From the NCBI RefSeq assembly GCF_036962705.1, contig NZ_JBALOQ010000035.1, forward strand, positions 1 to 64,000: a DNA stretch of 64,000 bases. Reading direction: 5' to 3'. This DNA is from Ferdinandcohnia sp036962705 (GTDB lineage: Bacteria; Bacillota; Bacilli; Bacillales; Bacillaceae_L). Below the pieces are notes generated by a model. The model made no database searches. It saw nothing but the letters and a program-made list of their open reading frames with translations, and had not been told where the DNA came from. The translations under genes and the position numbers were made by a program. Of the stretch, positions 16,675-25,564 are shown piece after piece (the stretch's first letter is position 1; each line of letters opens with the position of its first letter).

Positions 16675-17430
16675 GTGAAGATGTTGGCGCAGATCATTAA
16701 TATTGAAAGGATCGATACAAAGCAATTACTTATAAAACAGAAAGAAGAAATGATATCGCTCTCAAAGCGTGTGTGTAAAGTCGGAAATGAATACCTTACT
16801 TCGAGATTTGAAATATACGACCAAGTCATTTGCTTAAGAAGGAATCAAAAGCTTTTAGCCTTTCAACTTGTTCAAACCTTTGAACAGAGAGATGAGAGGT
16901 TTGTATACTTTGGTCCTTTGTTTTCGAGAATGAGTTGTTTTCTTGACCTTTTTTTGACATATCTTCAAGTGGTCTTGGAAGAGAATCAAGGGCGGAAGAT
17001 TCATCTTCTTGCAGAAATTGAGAACCCAGAAGTGTTAGTGCTGTTTAAAGCGTTATTTGAGGATTACGCTTATCCAAAATTCCATGGAAATCAGGTTCCG
17101 GAAGAAATAAAGGAGAAGGTTCGAATTTATTCCGAGAAGCTTTCTCATATTAACGACCTTGTTGTAGAAAGAATGACCACTAAATCAAAGGAATCACTTT
17201 ATCAGTATCGGCCTACTCATTCTGCAATTGAGAAGTGGCTTCGTGCCAGAAAAGTAGATTTTTCACAAGGAATGAATATCGTTTTGTATTCGTACGTTCC
17301 AACCGAACCAATTGCACGTGAAGATTTTATGTTTCAGTTGGAACGCGGAAGATTCCGGTTGACCAATTGGAAGGAAGGGAAAAAAGAAGTGCGAGCTTTA
17401 TTTGAAGAAGGGAGTCTGAGCAATGTCTAG
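16675..17430 (+). CDS. GNAT-like protein, first gene of unknown biosynthetic operon
   Basis: About 251 residues. A central stretch (FVYFGPLFSRMSCF, then KIHLLAEIENPEVLVLFKAL, then EDYAYPKFHGN) has the order seen in acetyltransferase-fold proteins: substrate strand, conserved strand with 'ENPEV', and a following 'YP' loop. A typical acyl-CoA Q/R-x-x-G-x-G/A loop is not obvious, so the assignment is weak. GTG at 16675 is eight bases from AAAGGA; TTG 16672 and ATG 16681 are alternatives. Its end overlaps the next gene by eight bases, so they are translationally coupled. Confidence 0.6.
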   Translation: MKMLAQIINIERIDTKQLLIKQKEEMISLSKRVCKVGNEYLTSRFEIYDQVICLRRNQKLLAFQLVQTFEQRDERFVYFGPLFSRMSCFLDLFLTYLQVVLEENQGRKIHLLAEIENPEVLVLFKALFEDYAYPKFHGNQVPEEIKEKVRIYSEKLSHINDLVVERMTTKSKESLYQYRPTHSAIEKWLRARKVDFSQGMNIVLYSYVPTEPIAREDFMFQLERGRFRLTNWKEGKKEVRALFEEGSLSNV

Positions 17431-18496
17431 TATCTTTTTTTCGCAAATTAGAGAGGATAGTTTAGTAGAAAGAGAGATTTCAAAAATTGCAAAACCGAAG
17501 AAAGTTCTTGTGATCGGCTCTGGTGGATGTACAGCATTTTCCATCCTGAATGACTCAGTTGATCAGGTTCTTTGTGTTGATGTGAATCCAGCACAATGTG
17601 CTTTAATTGAGCTAAAAAAGGCAGCTATCCAGCATTTGACCCGGAATGAGTTTCTCGCTTTTATTGGAGAAGTCGCATGTCAAAACCGAGTTCAATTGTA
17701 TGATGCAGTAGTGAATGACTTACCTGATTACGCAAGGGAATATTGGAAAAAGCATATTCACGAAATTGAATTGGGTATCAATCACTGTGGTGTAAATGAA
17801 CGCTTTTATAGATTCATAGGGGAAAATATTTGCCGGAATATATATGATGAAACAGTTTGGAGAGAGTTGTTTTCTGCAAATAATTTAAAGGAGCAGCAGG
17901 AGTTCTATGAAAAATATATGACTACATCGGAATGGAGAACAGCTGCGAAAATTCTATTAAGTAAAACAACACATCTTCAATTTTTTCCGAGCTTTATGTT
18001 TGCAAATGCTAGTGAAAGTGATTTTGCCGAATTCTTCTTAAGTCAATTTGAGAAAGAGGTGAAAACGAAGCTGATTCACAATAATTACTTTTTAACTCAG
18101 ATTTTGTTTTCTTCATATTTGTTTGACCATGACGAAGGAGTTCCGTTTTATTTATCTGAGGAAGGGTATGAATCCGTAAAAAGGAATATTGAAAAACTTT
18201 CAATTCATTCTTTGAGTATTCAAGAATTATTGAATAAGGAACATTCCATTGATGCTTTTTATTTGTCTAATGTATTTGATTGGTCAGATATTAAGGGAAC
18301 GGAATCGATTTGCAACGGAATTTTACGGGCAAAGTCAGAAAAAGCAGTAGTGTTGTTCCGAAATATGCTCAGCACAAGTCAATTGCCTGATGTTTTTATG
18401 AAACATTTCATTTATGATGAGGAGCTGTCAATGCGTTGTGAAGGGTTGGAACGTTCGATGCTATATCAGAAAATAACAGTGGGGCAGTGTGTATGA
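17423..18496 (+). CDS. BtaA-like SAM-dependent 3-amino-3-carboxypropyl transferase (DUF3419)
   Basis: 357 residues resembling BtaA, the enzyme that moves the aminocarboxypropyl (homoserine) group of S-adenosylmethionine to diacylglycerol in betaine-lipid synthesis. Visible motifs are the SAM loop VLVIGSGGCTAFSIL near residue 29, an acidic strand and helix VDVNPAQCALIELKKAA near residue 52, and the family sequence FYLSNVFDW near residue 275. No BtaB N-methyltransferase is nearby, so a finished betaine lipid is unlikely. The acceptor may be another small molecule or lipid. The start is ATG at 17423 with GGGAG upstream; its stop overlaps the next start as ATGA. Confidence 0.7.
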   Translation: MSSIFFSQIREDSLVEREISKIAKPKKVLVIGSGGCTAFSILNDSVDQVLCVDVNPAQCALIELKKAAIQHLTRNEFLAFIGEVACQNRVQLYDAVVNDLPDYAREYWKKHIHEIELGINHCGVNERFYRFIGENICRNIYDETVWRELFSANNLKEQQEFYEKYMTTSEWRTAAKILLSKTTHLQFFPSFMFANASESDFAEFFLSQFEKEVKTKLIHNNYFLTQILFSSYLFDHDEGVPFYLSEEGYESVKRNIEKLSIHSLSIQELLNKEHSIDAFYLSNVFDWSDIKGTESICNGILRAKSEKAVVLFRNMLSTSQLPDVFMKHFIYDEELSMRCEGLERSMLYQKITVGQCV

Positions 18497-19512
18497 CCTA
18501 TGAATTTTTGGAGTTAGATAAAACCCATCACCACCAATTACTTCAATTAACGAAAGAGACAAATACGGGAAGCGATCTTTTCTATGTTGACCGTTCGCCT
18601 AATTTTTTTGGCTTATCAGAGGAATTTGGGGTGACAAGGCATTTCGGGTTGTTTAAGGAAAATGAATTAATCGGCTGTGTTGCGGTGAGTGAGCAAAAAC
18701 GGGTTATCGATGAAACATGCGAAAAAGTGTTTTACTTAAATGATTTAAGAATCCATCCTAACTATCATCGGACTTTTGCCTTTTACCGCTTGGCAAATAA
18801 TTTATTATCTCATTATCGATATGAAGGAAAAGTGAATTGGATGTTTTCCACTGTACTTGATAGCAACACAAACAAAGCCTCAATGACTAAAGGAAATGGT
18901 CTCCTTCCTGGTGGAATTGAAATTGGTAAAACTATACATATTGGCGTGCCGATGTTTATGAAATATAGAAAAAGCCTTCTTAATATTAGCGAAATTGACG
19001 GGGAAGAAGCATGGGGGATCTATAAAAAATTGGCGAGGCTCCAACCATTTGCTCCATGTGGAAAACAAATGTTTTTAAAAGAAAATGGTGTGTTCTTAAT
19101 TTTAAGAGATGAGAACAAGGAGAGTCTTGCTATCTGCAAGCTTGTGGATCAATTCAATGCACGAAAGCTAAGGCTTTCTAGGAAACTTCCTTTTTCGTTT
19201 AAAATAGTCAATTTGTTTTGTAAGGTTGCAAGTTGTCCACCACTTCCAGATCAAGATGAGGTATTTCGGCACGGTTATATGGCGTTTTTCGCTGCAAAGG
19301 ATAATCACCAAAACTATCAAAAGGAATTTATCTCTTATATTCAAAGCGAGTTTAAGCAAAGATATAGCTACTTGTTTTTAGGTGTATCGGCCGAGGAAGC
19401 CGGGTACTTCCGAAGTAATCCATTTTATATAAAACTTTCATCAACGACGTTTGCATACGGAGATCTTCCGGCAAATCTTTCAATGGATTTTCATGAATTA
19501 ACACTAATTTAG
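18493..19512 (+). CDS. GNAT-family acyltransferase-like protein
   Basis: 339 residues. The first half has the GNAT order: substrate segment, HFGLFKENELIGCVAVSEQ (central strands), then FYLNDLRIHPNYHRTFAFYRL, where the 'L-x-I-H-P-x-Y-x-R' segment corresponds to the acyl-CoA loop. The second half may be a second, decayed GNAT-like domain. It probably transfers an acyl group to the amine made or used by the neighbouring enzymes. ATG at 18493 overlaps the upstream TGA; a GTG at 18487 is an alternative. A 12-base gap separates it from the last gene. Confidence 0.65.
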   Translation: MTYEFLELDKTHHHQLLQLTKETNTGSDLFYVDRSPNFFGLSEEFGVTRHFGLFKENELIGCVAVSEQKRVIDETCEKVFYLNDLRIHPNYHRTFAFYRLANNLLSHYRYEGKVNWMFSTVLDSNTNKASMTKGNGLLPGGIEIGKTIHIGVPMFMKYRKSLLNISEIDGEEAWGIYKKLARLQPFAPCGKQMFLKENGVFLILRDENKESLAICKLVDQFNARKLRLSRKLPFSFKIVNLFCKVASCPPLPDQDEVFRHGYMAFFAAKDNHQNYQKEFISYIQSEFKQRYSYLFLGVSAEEAGYFRSNPFYIKLSSTTFAYGDLPANLSMDFHELTLI

Positions 19513-19524
19513 GGGGATTTTATT

Positions 19525-20217
19525 ATGGATAAATTTGTAGAGTTAAAGAAAGTGACAGATCGTATGTTTCAAGAAAAGAAAATTGAAGAGCATCCATTGT
19601 TTATGGCTTTAAATAACGGTGAATTCTCTGATGAACAACGAAAGGAAATTGCCCTTCAAATTTATCACGTTGTACTTTACTTTCCACGTTTTTTATCAGC
19701 GATATTAACCAATATGTCAGACTACCGAATGAGAATGCCACTTGTGGAAAATTTGTTTGAAGAGCATGGAAAAATGAATGAAAAATATGTTCATAGCGAG
19801 ACGTATAAGGAGTTTTTACAAGGAATTGGTGTTTCAGAGGATGAAATCAAAGAAAGTGAGCCAAGCATCCCAGTTCTGGCCTATAATCGAGGATTGACCG
19901 ACTTATGCCTTCATTACCACTATTTAGAGGGACTTGCGGCATTAGGTGTCATTGAAGAAATTGTAGCTCGAGTATCTCCATTGGTTGGTCAATTTGCTAA
20001 AAGTAATTATGGTAGTGAAAACAAATCACTTGTTCATTTCACTGACCATGAGGTACTTGATGTTCAGCACGCGAATGAAATTTATGAAGTCGTTGCTCTA
20101 AGCTATGAAGGAGATCAAAAGCAAATCATTGAACGTGGCTTGCAATTTGGCATGTACTATCATTCAAGAATGTACATGGATATTCTTGAGGACGTTCGTC
20201 GTCACGACATCGGCTGA
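19525..20217 (+). CDS. Haem-oxygenase-like diiron oxidase/oxygenase (HDO) family protein
   Basis: 230 residues with the TenA/PqqC/UndA-type helical fold. All six expected iron ligands can be picked out: E80 and H90 (in LFEEHGKMNEKYVHSE), E144 or E145 (in GLAALGVIEEIV), and H175, D179, H182 (in TDHEVLDVQHANEI). H-x3-D-x2-H is the hallmark of HDO enzymes such as UndA, BesC, SznF and chlamydial CADD, which oxidise or fragment amino acids and fatty acids. It is the last gene of the operon, behind AGGGGGA. The substrate is likely the product of the aminocarboxypropyl transferase or acyltransferase steps (inference). Confidence 0.78.
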   Translation: MDKFVELKKVTDRMFQEKKIEEHPLFMALNNGEFSDEQRKEIALQIYHVVLYFPRFLSAILTNMSDYRMRMPLVENLFEEHGKMNEKYVHSETYKEFLQGIGVSEDEIKESEPSIPVLAYNRGLTDLCLHYHYLEGLAALGVIEEIVARVSPLVGQFAKSNYGSENKSLVHFTDHEVLDVQHANEIYEVVALSYEGDQKQIIERGLQFGMYYHSRMYMDILEDVRRHDIG

Positions 20218-20298
20218 TTTATTATATTTATACGTATCCCCACAAAAAAATTTCCCATTCGAATTAGTATATGTAGCGCAATTTTTAATGGATTTTTC

Positions 20299-20423
20299 GT
20301 GTCTAGCTCCAGCGCCTAGCCCCTCGAGGTCATAAGCCAATCCGTCAAGAAGGATAAAATGCATCCTTTTCGCCGGGCTTTTCTTATGCTTGTCGGGGCT
20401 GATCAAGGCGCTTGCGCATTTCT
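20299..20423 (+). repeat. Dispersed repeat family A, copy 1
   Basis: Begins GTGTCTAGCTCC and ends near GGCGCTTGCGCATTTC. Outer arms AGCGCCT and AGGCGCT, and AGCCCC and GGGGCT, pair across the element; an inner AAGGAT/ATCCTT hairpin is also present. It ends about five bases before the ribosome site of the penicillin-binding protein gene, so it lies in that gene's leader or promoter. Other copies are at 32727, 39461 and 44876. Confidence 0.85.
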
Positions 20424-20440
20424 AATTGGAGGGCATTCGA

Positions 20441-22483
20441 ATGGGAAAAAACTTCATCAAGACTTTGTCTGAGGTGGGAAGAGTAAAAATCATCCTGTTA
20501 GTGGGGCTGCTTTTTATTTTATTCGTTGCTATTGGACTCAACATGTATATCAATTCTCGGGATGTTAGTGCTTTAAATAATCCATTACCGGAACCAACCA
20601 TTATTTATGATAAAAATGGGGAAATTGCGAGCAAGGTACCTGGACCTAAAATTGAAGGTATCACCTATGAAAAAATTCCCCCACATGTTATTCAGGCTGT
20701 AATCGCCATTGAAGACCGGAGATTTTACAAACATCCTGGTGTGGATTACATCGGGATCTTTCGTGCGCTTTTCCGGAATTTAAAAGCGGGTGAAATCGTT
20801 GAGGGTGGAAGTACGATTACACAGCAATTAACAAAGAATGTATTTCTAACTCATGAACAAACATTGAAAAGAAAAATAGAAGAATTCTTCCTTGCACAAA
20901 AAATTGAACGTACTTTTTCAAAAGAGAAAATCATTGAAATGTATTTAAACCAAATTTACTTTGGTGAAGGAGCATGGGGGATAAAAAACGCTGCAAGAAC
21001 GTATTTTGGTAAAGAGGTTAACGACTTAACGGTGAGTGAAGGTGCAATACTTGCAGGTTTAATCAAATCACCTTCTAGAATGAATCCATTAATTGATCAA
21101 GAAAAATCAATAAACAGAAGAGATCTTACCTTAGCAATGATGGAGGATCAGGGATATCTTACCTCTAATCAAGTAAAGGAAGCAAAAGCGCAAGAGATGG
21201 TGTTTGAAGGGCGCCAGCTTGATCAGTATGAAGGAAAGTATCCATACTATATTGATCATATTATCGAAGAAGCGATTAAAAAATATGGTCTCACACAAAA
21301 TGAAGTCATGTCTGGTGGCTTAGAAATTTATACAGAACTGGATCCTCACATGCAGGAATCCGTCGAAAACATTTTTAAAAACGACAGCCTATTTCCTGCT
21401 AGCACGGAGGATCAATTACTTCAAAGCGGTGCTATATTAATAGATCCTAAGACTGGTGGAATCAGCGCTTTAGTTGGGGGACGAGGTGAGCATGTGTTTC
21501 GAGGCTTCAATCATGCGACCCAATTAAGAAGACAGCCAGGTTCAACAATTAAACCACTTGCTGTTTATACGCCAGCACTTGAGCAAGGCTATAGCATTTA
21601 TGATGTATTGCCGGATAAACCAATGAGTTTCAATGGCTATCAGCCATTAAATGTTTCCGGAAATTTTAAAGGCAGTGTTACCATTAATGATGCGGTAAGG
21701 GACTCTGATAATGTTCCAGCGGTATGGCTTTTAAACAAAATTGGACTGAAAACAGGTATCGATTCTGTAAAAGAGTTTGGGCTTCCGATTACAGAAAATG
21801 ATCAAAACCTAAGTATTGCACTTGGTGGCCTTGATAAAGGCGTTGCTCCGATTCATATGGCCGAAGCTTTTACAACATTTCCTAATGAAGGGAAAAAAAC
21901 GAATGCACATGCCATTTCAAAAATTGTCGATGCCAATGGTGAAATAATTGCCGAGTGGAATGAAGAGCCTGTACAAGTTACGACCCCTGAGGTTGCTAAA
22001 AGAATGACATTTATGCTAAAAGGTGTTGTTGAAGACGGTTCTGGTCGTCATGCTAAAATTGAAGGAAGAGAAGTGGCAGGAAAGACAGGTTCTACCCAGG
22101 TACCCATTGAGGGCATTGATGGAGCTAAGGATATTTGGATGGTCGGATACACACCAGAGCTCGTTGGTGCAGTATGGCTCGGATATGACAAGACAGATGA
22201 GAGTCATTATCTAACAAATTCAAGTGCTACTGCAGCCACTATTTTTAGAGAAATGGTTCAGCAATCATTAAGTAATGTATCACCAAGTTCTTTCAATCTT
22301 CCAGCCTATCAGCCTCCTATTAGAAAGAGTGAGAATGAGTGGAAGGAAAGCAATGGGCAAGAAAAGAACAAAGATAAGTGGAAAGAGGAACAAAAGAAGC
22401 AGAAGGAAGAAGAGAAAAAACGGAAAAAAGAAGAGAAAGAACGGAAAAAGGAAGAAAAAAAGAAAGACAAAGATGATGACTAA
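20441..22483 (+). CDS. Class A penicillin-binding protein (glycosyltransferase + transpeptidase)
   Basis: 680-residue bifunctional peptidoglycan synthase: short cytoplasmic N-terminus, one membrane helix at about 15-37, GT51 domain with EDRRFYKHPGVD and EGGSTITQQLTKN, then a transpeptidase with PGSTIKP (active Ser), SDN in DSDNVPAVW and KTGS in AGKTGSTQVP. It is closest in plan to B. subtilis PbpF/PbpG, which act in spore wall synthesis. The last 45 residues are an extreme Lys/Glu-rich tail outside the cell. The start is ATG at 20441 behind GGAGGG. The family-A repeat abuts its ribosome site. Confidence 0.92.
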   Translation: MGKNFIKTLSEVGRVKIILLVGLLFILFVAIGLNMYINSRDVSALNNPLPEPTIIYDKNGEIASKVPGPKIEGITYEKIPPHVIQAVIAIEDRRFYKHPGVDYIGIFRALFRNLKAGEIVEGGSTITQQLTKNVFLTHEQTLKRKIEEFFLAQKIERTFSKEKIIEMYLNQIYFGEGAWGIKNAARTYFGKEVNDLTVSEGAILAGLIKSPSRMNPLIDQEKSINRRDLTLAMMEDQGYLTSNQVKEAKAQEMVFEGRQLDQYEGKYPYYIDHIIEEAIKKYGLTQNEVMSGGLEIYTELDPHMQESVENIFKNDSLFPASTEDQLLQSGAILIDPKTGGISALVGGRGEHVFRGFNHATQLRRQPGSTIKPLAVYTPALEQGYSIYDVLPDKPMSFNGYQPLNVSGNFKGSVTINDAVRDSDNVPAVWLLNKIGLKTGIDSVKEFGLPITENDQNLSIALGGLDKGVAPIHMAEAFTTFPNEGKKTNAHAISKIVDANGEIIAEWNEEPVQVTTPEVAKRMTFMLKGVVEDGSGRHAKIEGREVAGKTGSTQVPIEGIDGAKDIWMVGYTPELVGAVWLGYDKTDESHYLTNSSATAATIFREMVQQSLSNVSPSSFNLPAYQPPIRKSENEWKESNGQEKNKDKWKEEQKKQKEEEKKRKKEEKERKKEEKKKDKDDD

Positions 22484-22486
22484 ACT

Positions 22487-22523
22487 AGCAAGTTCCCGAA
22501 TAATGGGAACTTGCTTTATTTTT
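22487..22523 (+). terminator. Intrinsic terminator of penicillin-binding protein gene
   Basis: An 11-bp perfect stem (22487-22497 with 22505-22515), then TTATTTTTTG. Confidence 0.9.
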
Positions 22524-22661
22524 TGTTTTTTGAATGTCGTATAAGAAATACTTATGAAATCCTATAATGAAAAAAGTATTTATTCGGGAACGATTGTAGA
22601 GTATTGTAGGATTAGGAATAATTCGTGTGACTTTATTCCTATTACTTCGAATCTATGAAAG

Positions 22662-23174
22662 ATGTTGGTGCTAATGAAAAAAGGATTACTTTTTGGACTT
22701 GCTTATGGCTTGTTTATCCTTTTAGCAGTTGGAATTGGTCTATATTATTCCACTTTTGAGGTACCTAATAATAAAATAGTCAGCGATGCTAAACAAAAAG
22801 TGGATACTCAAAGTTTTGAGGAAGCCCTTAAAGCTGATAATGAGAGAGTTGAAAAGAAAAAAGAGGTCCAAAACGATAATAGATGGAAGCCATCTCCGAC
22901 CTTTGTTTTGGTCGCCATATCCATTGGGGCAATTGTCGATATCGTGATTGTGATTCTCTGGGCACGTCATGAGAATAAAAAAAGGAAATTCGAGAAAAAC
23001 GAAATTCTGATTAATAAAAAACGGATCACTGACTACAACATCTTCTGGTGGATAATAGGGTTAGGCATTGTCCAAAAAAAGAATGACAAATTGGTTATCT
23101 ACTGGAGATATGTGATGGCGTATATTGTGATTGGGTTCTTACTTAAGGCTTGGATTACGAAAGAATTCATGTAA
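22662..23174 (+). CDS. Three-helix membrane protein, unknown function
   Basis: 170 residues: hydrophobic helix at about 8-30, a charged extracellular or cytoplasmic loop rich in Lys/Glu/Asp to about 75, a second helix at about 80-102, a basic loop (NKKRKFEKNEILINKKR), and a third helix near the end. No known family was recognised. ATG 22662 has a weak ribosome site; ATG 22674 with GGTG upstream is an alternative. It stands alone between the penicillin-binding protein terminator and the sigma-W-like promoter. Confidence 0.6.
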   Translation: MLVLMKKGLLFGLAYGLFILLAVGIGLYYSTFEVPNNKIVSDAKQKVDTQSFEEALKADNERVEKKKEVQNDNRWKPSPTFVLVAISIGAIVDIVIVILWARHENKKRKFEKNEILINKKRITDYNIFWWIIGLGIVQKKNDKLVIYWRYVMAYIVIGFLLKAWITKEFM

Positions 23175-23227
23175 CGATACATAGTCGACATACTTTTACA
23201 AAAGTTTGAAAAAAATTCATAAAAAAA

Positions 23228-23254
23228 TGAAACCTTTTTCAACTATGATTCGTA
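23228..23254 (+). promoter_or_regulatory. Sigma-W-type promoter of the yuaF-floT operon
   Basis: TGAAAC (23228-23233) and CGTA (23251-23254) are 17 bases apart, matching the sigma-W consensus TGAAAC/CGTA. B. subtilis yuaFGI is known to be sigma-W dependent, which supports the call. Confidence 0.72.
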
Positions 23255-23308
23255 AATGAGAATGTAAAGAAAATTACAAAATTATCAATTGAATATGGAG
23301 GTGAAGCT

Positions 23309-23854
23309 ATGGAGTTATTTGGGTATGATATTCAAACGATTTATTTGATTGGCTTAGTCATATGTGGAATTGGTACCCTGCTGTTTATCTTATTTGGTGA
23401 CTTTTTAGAGGGAATTTTCCCAGACAGTTTTTTAAGTCCAACACTCATTTTTTCTTTCCTCACGTTTTTAAGCGCATCTGGTTACATTTTTGAAAAATTG
23501 CTTTCCTTTCATAGTTTCTTAATTTTTGTTATTTCACTCGTATTAGCACTTATTTTAGTCACATTATTGAATGTTTTCGTCTTGATTCCATTGTCTTCTG
23601 CAGAAGAATCGATGGTTTACAGAGAAGAGGATTTGAAAGGACGAATTGGCAAGGTCATTACTTCAATTCCAGTTGATGGCTTCGGTGAAGTAGTCATTGA
23701 AGGAATCAGTGGAACAATCGCTAAATCTGCAAAAAGCTTTAATAATGAACCAATTCCATATGATGAAAAGGTTCTTATTATAGATATTAAAGAAGGCGTT
23801 GTATACGTCTTACCTTACCAAAACATGAGAATTAAAGGGGGAAATGAACTATGA
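23309..23854 (+). CDS. yuaF: NfeD-like membrane protein YuaF
   Basis: 181 residues: three hydrophobic helices in the first 100, then a soluble NfeD-type OB-fold domain with DLKGRIGKVITSIPVDGFGEVVIEG in two conserved turns. NfeD proteins accompany flotillins and stabilise their membrane assemblies. The start is ATG at 23309 behind GGAGGTG. Its stop overlaps the flotillin start (ATGA), so the two are translationally coupled, as in B. subtilis yuaF-yuaG. Confidence 0.88.
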   Translation: MELFGYDIQTIYLIGLVICGIGTLLFILFGDFLEGIFPDSFLSPTLIFSFLTFLSASGYIFEKLLSFHSFLIFVISLVLALILVTLLNVFVLIPLSSAEESMVYREEDLKGRIGKVITSIPVDGFGEVVIEGISGTIAKSAKSFNNEPIPYDEKVLIIDIKEGVVYVLPYQNMRIKGGNEL

Positions 23855-25386
23855 CAACAGCTATTTGGATTGTAATTGGAGTTGTCGCATTTTTACTACT
23901 TGCACTTATTGGTGTATTTGTTTCAAAGTACAAAACCGCTGGTCCCGATGAAGCTTTAATTGTAACCGGAAGCTATTTAGGCGGGAAAAATGTTCACGTT
24001 GACGAAGGTGGAAATCGAATCAAAATTGTACGTGGTGGCGGTACCTTTGTGCTACCAGTATTCCAACAATCCGAACCATTAAGTCTCTTATCTAGTAAAC
24101 TAGATGTTTCTACACCTGAAGTATATACAGAGCAGGGTGTACCAGTAATGGCTGATGGAACTGCAATTATCAAAATTGGAGGCTCTATCTCTGAAATTGC
24201 TACAGCAGCAGAGCAATTTTTAGGGAAACGAAAAGAAGACAGAGAAAATGAAGCAAGAGAAGTATTAGAAGGTCATCTTCGTTCCATTCTTGGTTCGATG
24301 ACTGTAGAAGAAATCTATAAAAATCGCGAAAAATTTTCTCAAGAGGTTCAACGAGTTGCATCACAGGATTTGGCAAAAATGGGTCTCATCATTGTATCAT
24401 TTACAATCAAGGATGTTCGTGATAAAAACGGTTACCTCGATTCATTAGGGAAACCTAGAATTGCTCAGGTAAAACGTGATGCAGATATTGCGACTGCAGA
24501 GGCTGATAAGGAAACAAGAATTAAGCGAGCAGAGGCAGATAAAGAAGCCCAGAAATCTGAGCTAGAGCGCGCTACAGAAGTTGCTGAAGCAGAAAAAATC
24601 AATCAATTAAAAGTTGCGGAATTCCGAAGAGAGCAGGATATTGCAAAGGCTCGTGCTGACCAAGCCTATCACCTGGAAGAAGCTAGAGCAAAGCAGGAAG
24701 TTACCGAGCAGCAAATGCAAATCCAAATCATTGAAAGACAGAAGCAAATTGAGCTTGAAGAAAAAGAGATTTTACGTCGTGAAAAGCAATACGATTCAGA
24801 GGTTAAGAAGAAGGCAGATGCTGACCGTTATGCAGTTGTTCAAGCGGCAGAGGCGGAAAAAGCGAAACAATTGGCGGAAGCAGATGCGAATAAATACCGA
24901 ATCGAAGCAATGGCAAAAGCGGAAGCAGAGAAAATCCGTATCGATGGTCTTGCAAAAGCAGAAGCCCAACGTGCACAAGGGGAAGCAGAAGCAGACATTA
25001 TCCGCTTAACGGGTCTTGCAGAAGCAGAAGCAAAACAAAAAATCGCAGAAGCATTCGAGCAATATGGAAAAGCGGCTATCCTCGATATGGTTATTAAAAT
25101 GCTACCTCAATATGCGAAAGAAGTGGCTGCGCCATTATCAAACATTGATAAAATTACGGTTGTGGATACTGGAAGTAGCGGGGAAAACAGCGGTGCCAAT
25201 AAGGTAACAGGATATGCGACAAACCTAATGTCAACCCTCCAGGAATCGTTGAAGGCATCCTCTGGTATTGATGTAAAAGAAATTATTGAAAACCTGTCAG
25301 GAAAAGGAAATGTTAGAAATAGTATCGACAATTTAACTGAAGAATTAGTTCAAACAAGAAAAGCCACACCAACTGATAACGAGTAA
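23851..25386 (+). CDS. floT: Flotillin FloT (YuaG)
   Basis: 511-residue flotillin: a short N-terminal membrane-inserting helix (residues 3-27), an SPFH/PHB domain to about 190, then a long coiled coil with repeated Ala-Glu-Ala stretches (for example AEAEKAKQLAEADANKY), and a C-terminal oligomerisation region. It organises membrane microdomains and protects against envelope stress. It sits downstream of YuaF under the sigma-W-like promoter. The third gene of the B. subtilis operon (yuaI) is not present; a terminator follows directly. Confidence 0.94.
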   Translation: MTTAIWIVIGVVAFLLLALIGVFVSKYKTAGPDEALIVTGSYLGGKNVHVDEGGNRIKIVRGGGTFVLPVFQQSEPLSLLSSKLDVSTPEVYTEQGVPVMADGTAIIKIGGSISEIATAAEQFLGKRKEDRENEAREVLEGHLRSILGSMTVEEIYKNREKFSQEVQRVASQDLAKMGLIIVSFTIKDVRDKNGYLDSLGKPRIAQVKRDADIATAEADKETRIKRAEADKEAQKSELERATEVAEAEKINQLKVAEFRREQDIAKARADQAYHLEEARAKQEVTEQQMQIQIIERQKQIELEEKEILRREKQYDSEVKKKADADRYAVVQAAEAEKAKQLAEADANKYRIEAMAKAEAEKIRIDGLAKAEAQRAQGEAEADIIRLTGLAEAEAKQKIAEAFEQYGKAAILDMVIKMLPQYAKEVAAPLSNIDKITVVDTGSSGENSGANKVTGYATNLMSTLQESLKASSGIDVKEIIENLSGKGNVRNSIDNLTEELVQTRKATPTDNE

Positions 25387-25398
25387 TCATACTAGGAA

Positions 25399-25435
25399 AA
25401 GAAGCCAAAACATGTTTAAGTTGGCTTCTTTTTTG
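25399..25435 (+). terminator. Intrinsic terminator of the floT operon
   Basis: AAGAAGCCAA pairs with TTGGCTTCTT across 12 bases, followed by TTTT. Confidence 0.9.
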
Positions 25436-25486
25436 GGTTAAACTAGGCAAAAAAGAATATAACAAAAATATTTTTTAAAAATGAAA

Positions 25487-25512
25487 TGAACTTTTTGGTT
25501 GCCTCATTCGTA
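25487..25512 (+). promoter_or_regulatory. ECF-type autoregulatory promoter of the sigY operon
   Basis: TGAACT (25487-25492) and CGTA (25509-25512) are 16 bases apart, 53 bases before the sigma factor start. The -35 resembles the TGAACG reported for B. subtilis SigY. Self-activation is inferred from this resemblance. Confidence 0.6.
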
Positions 25513-25564
25513 CTACAAACGAAAAATAAAGATAATCAAATTTTCTTGGGGGAGAATTCATTGC

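Noticed and set aside
17423..18496. Betaine lipid (DGTS) synthesis locus
   Set aside because: The BtaA-like gene has no BtaB methyltransferase partner, and the flanking HDO and GNAT-like genes do not belong to that pathway.
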